NCBI GenBank assembly: GCA_001579985.1
Contig: LRSR01005375.1
Coordinates: 1-21,470, forward strand
DNA from: Hypsibius dujardini
Lineage: Eukaryota; Tardigrada; Eutardigrada; Parachela; Hypsibiidae
Direction: 5' to 3'
DNA: 21,470 bases
Shown here: positions 19,374 through 21,470 of the stretch, in pieces
Layout of the letters: the number at the start of each line of letters is the position of its first letter
How positions within the stretch are numbered: position 1 is the stretch's first letter
Notes under the pieces: model-generated
Database searches by the model: none
Seen by the model: only the letters and a program-made list of their open reading frames with translations
What the model was told of the DNA's origin: nothing
Position numbers and translations under genes: made by a program

Positions 19374-20353
19374 TTAACAGGGAACCATGCTCCAAGCCAC
19401 CTTGCGACCCTTGGCCATGTCAGCCAGTTTGGTAAACGCCGTCGGGGACATGTCAATATCCTCCATCTTGCAGCCCATCCACTTGTCCAGTCTTAACCTG
19501 CACCGAATTCGCGCCGTGATGCACTACCGTACCGTGCCCGCAGATGGGCGTGAAGTTGAGGTTGAGTCGCATATCGTTGCCGTAGACCAGCCAACTGACC
19601 AGCTCGCTGTCCTGGTTGATCCACCCACAGGCACCGAGTCCGATGTCGTAGTAGGTACCGTCTCCGTGGAAGGTCATATTCGTCGACAGAACCGTTGGAT
19701 AGGTGATGGTGTCTAACGGCGGGGCAATAGGCGGGGGTATAGTTGAGGTTGTCACGGATGTGACGGAGGACCTTCTCAATGTCTGAGCAGTGGTGACCGT
19801 CGAAGACGGAGCCGTGAAACTGGACGAAACGGTCGTAACAGTCGGGGTCTGTCTGGTTGTCTGCACCGTAATAGTGTCTGTCTGTGATGTTGAGGTTGAC
19901 GGTTGTGTGGTGCTCAGGGTTGTTGAATGGTTCACCGCGGTCGATGCAACGGCGCTAGTCTGAAGCGTTGTTTGTCCACCGGTTGGTGCGATTGTCGAGT
20001 TTGCAGTCATCACCGGGTTGAACGGGGTGGGCGGTCGCGGTACCGGAGGCGTGGTCTGTTGCGGTGGGATGATGGAGGGAGTGGCGAGGGTGAAATCGGC
20101 AACCCCGCAGAATCCGGTGCTATTGTTGTTGATTGCGGGTTGGCAAGTCTGTCCGGCACAGCAGATCACGGCGTCGAAGCATCCTTCACCGTCCACGCGA
20201 CATGCCCCGTCTATCTGTAACACACAGCAGACACTAGAAAGACACGGCCATTGATTGGTTCTTCGTCTTAGACAAGACGCTTACCGGTGAGAATGCAATC
20301 GAGCAAATGATTGCCAGAGCCAAGAGAAGAGAGCGTCGAGTGATAATGGCCAT
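19374..20353 (-). CDS. Secreted protein: cystine-knot-like module, Thr/Ser/Pro linker, double-psi beta-barrel (frameshifted)
   Basis: Exon 1 (20353-20285) has a good start context (AAAATGGCC) and encodes a 23-residue signal peptide. After a GTAAGC...CAG intron (20284-20215), exon 2 begins at 20214. Residues 28-59 hold six cysteines spaced C-x6-C-x5-C-C-x4-C-x11-C, the inhibitor-cystine-knot pattern. Residues 64-200 are a Thr/Ser/Pro-rich, probably O-glycosylated linker. From about 205, GDGTYYDIGLGACGW and PICG match the start of a DPBB domain of the barwin/RlpA/riboflavin-aldehyde-forming-enzyme type. The uninterrupted frame stops at 19453 (276 residues). The conserved rest of the barrel (GCKMEDIDMSPTAF, then LADMAKG and a final Trp) continues in another frame to a TAA at 19376-19374, so a frameshift lies near 19487-19493. 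Too little room for an intron there. Function unknown; a wall- or matrix-binding, inhibitory or defence role is possible but inferred. Confidence 0.8.
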
Positions 20354-20622
20354 TTTGAAAAAAGTTGCGACTTTTGTAACAGCCGTTTCTCAATTTGGTC
20401 AAGAATCAACAGGCGGATTGCGGTGTCCCTTAAGACTGTTGCAAGGTGTTTTGGTAAAAGATCTGAAGAAAATAGTCTGTATTTTGTTCCATTTCGCAGC
20501 CTTTTTTTGTACTGGTTTTGACTTCGTTAAGACCTGCCGGCGATTTAGTATACCGGGAACGACCGCGAACGATCCTCTCGGTTTCTCGAATTGGACTCTC
20601 GGTTTCAGCTGTCGTAGCTTTT

Positions 20623-20741
20623 GCCTGCGACCATATCACGTAGAATGCTCCCGATCCCGTTCGATCTCGGAAGATAAGCTGCGTCGGGCCCGGTTAGTAC
20701 TTAGATGGGTGACCGCTTGGGAACACCGGGTGTTGCAGGCA
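20623..20741 (+). rRNA. 5S ribosomal RNA
   Basis: About 119 nt from GCCTGCGAC to GTTGCAGGC. These ends pair over nine positions with one G-U. The middle carries CCCGATC, GATCTCGGAAG, the box A-like AGATAAGCTGCGTCGGGC and the box C-like TAGATGGGTGACCGCTTGGG, the internal TFIIIA/RNA polymerase III control region. The sequence looks functional: no indel is evident against my recollection of metazoan 5S. It is a single copy in this window, on the opposite strand to both neighbouring genes. Confidence 0.95.
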
Positions 20742-20744
20742 TTC

Positions 20745-20749
20745 TTTTT
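20745..20749 (+). terminator. RNA polymerase III terminator of the 5S gene
   Basis: A run of five T residues begins 4 nt after the 3' end of the 5S gene, the standard Pol III stop signal. Confidence 0.8.
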
Positions 20750-20830
20750 ATAAATTCTTTATACATGCCAACAGCCTCTTCAAAACACCATTTCAAAAAA
20801 CAACACCCGCACTTCCCTTTCGGCTCTCAC

Positions 20831-21377
20831 CTTTATCGTGGACCATCAACCCGTGATAGACGTGTTCATTAAATTCCCTCCAGGTAGGTAAGAGAGGAAA
20901 CAGTGACTCTCTCTGTGCTGTTAAAGTGACAATCGGCTTCCCATCGGGACTTAACGGTCGTCCCTCGTGGTTGTAGAACTGCGACACGTTCGACTGATAC
21001 GGATCGAGCGGATAGTGGTATCCTTCCGGTGGAGTCTGCAAGTCTATTCCAAACGTACGAATAAGGCCTCTCCCCGCCCCTCGGACCGAGGTATCCGTCG
21101 CGTTGGCGTGCAAAGATGTCCTCCAACTGCGTGAGCTGCGTCACCACACGTATATCTGCAAAAAAACAGGGATTGTTCCTTCTGTCGGCTCGTACTCCGT
21201 TAGCCTCGATCGTAATTAAGACCGAATAGCAGCAACTTGTTGCATGTGCAGCTCACTTCTGATCTTTTCGCATTCAAACTTGGCATTGTACTCGGCCTCC
21301 GTGGCGCGTTCGATCATCTCGCCCTGGAATGGGCCGGGCTGAAAGTATGGCAGCCGGTACCCCGGGCGACAGCGACA
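20831..21377 (-). CDS. Partial multi-exon gene, Cys-rich extracellular-type protein, unrecognised
   Basis: The exon at 21377-21257 follows a strong acceptor (CCCTTTCGCAG) and reads CRCRPGYRLPYFQPGPFQGE...ECEKI, the tail of an EGF-like or similar Cys-rich module, ending at a GTGAGC donor. The next exon starts at 21155 (TTTTTTGCAG acceptor), reads NIRVVTQLTQLEDIFARQRDGYL, then must change frame to reach TPPEGYHYPLDPYQSNVSQF...WREFNEHVYHGLMVHDK. A 43-bp GT-AG intron at 21086-21044 would do this in phase; a frameshift is the alternative. A GTGAGA donor lies at 20830. If that donor is not used, the frame stops 40-50 nt later. The 5' part lies beyond the right edge. I considered the GPR158-like receptor ectodomain but cannot support it. 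Function unknown. Confidence 0.6.
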
Positions 21378-21470
21378 CTGCGAAAGGGAAGAAAAGGACG
21401 AAAGTCTTATTAGAGTGTCATAATGGAGTGACTGTGTATATAAATATCAGAAAAATAGAACAATTCATAT

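Noticed and set aside
19387-20254. Plus-strand frames opposite the Thr-rich linker
   Set aside because: Shadow frames of the minus-strand gene, which has the signal peptide, splice sites and domain motifs.
20307-20753. 148-residue plus-strand open frame
   Set aside because: It covers the 5S rRNA gene and is antisense to exon 1 of the knottin-DPBB gene; no coding features.
21257-21377. GPR158-like receptor ectodomain identity for the right-edge gene
   Set aside because: Only a vague CxCRPGY…GE.IE resemblance recalled from memory; too weak to name, and no transmembrane region is in the window.

Overview
The window is animal nuclear DNA. Its two long genes are split by GT-AG introns with consistent reading phase, and it holds a type II membrane aminopeptidase, an SMC5 subunit, a GPI-type LRR protein, an eukaryotic 5S rRNA gene and many short inverted-repeat transposons. 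From memory (no alignment run), the 5S sequence shares its 5' part with nematodes and its 3' part with arthropods, so an ecdysozoan is my best guess. A tardigrade is possible but unproven.

Layout. 43-6381 (-): SMC5 in 18 exons, from the start codon almost to the C-terminus; the last ~50 residues lie left of the window. Its introns hold microsatellites and three small inverted-repeat elements. 6382-8265: no gene; a long-armed fold-back element around a GGAC satellite and a 42-bp tandem repeat. 8266-9468 (-): an intronless, secreted, probably GPI-anchored LRR protein. 9524-13071: no gene; two MITE families alternate A-B-A-B (10027-12801). 13072-18753 (+): a complete 17-exon M1 aminopeptidase N of 1067 residues with intact catalytic motifs. 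18810-19017: a hAT-type MITE with a perfect 8-bp target duplication. 19374-20353 (-): a two-exon secreted protein with a cystine-knot-like six-Cys module, a Thr/Ser/Pro-rich linker and a double-psi beta-barrel (DPBB) domain broken by an apparent frameshift. 20623-20741 (+): a single 5S rRNA gene. 20831-21377 (-): exons of an unrecognised extracellular protein running off the right edge.

The genes do not form a pathway: genome maintenance (SMC5), ectopeptidase (APN), two secreted or surface proteins and a 5S gene are simply neighbours. The least familiar item is the three-module secreted protein at 19374-20353, whose barrel resembles fungal riboflavin-aldehyde-forming-enzyme/barwin-like domains more than any animal protein I recall. 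All exon models were built by hand from splice consensus and phase. No transcript or database check was possible.
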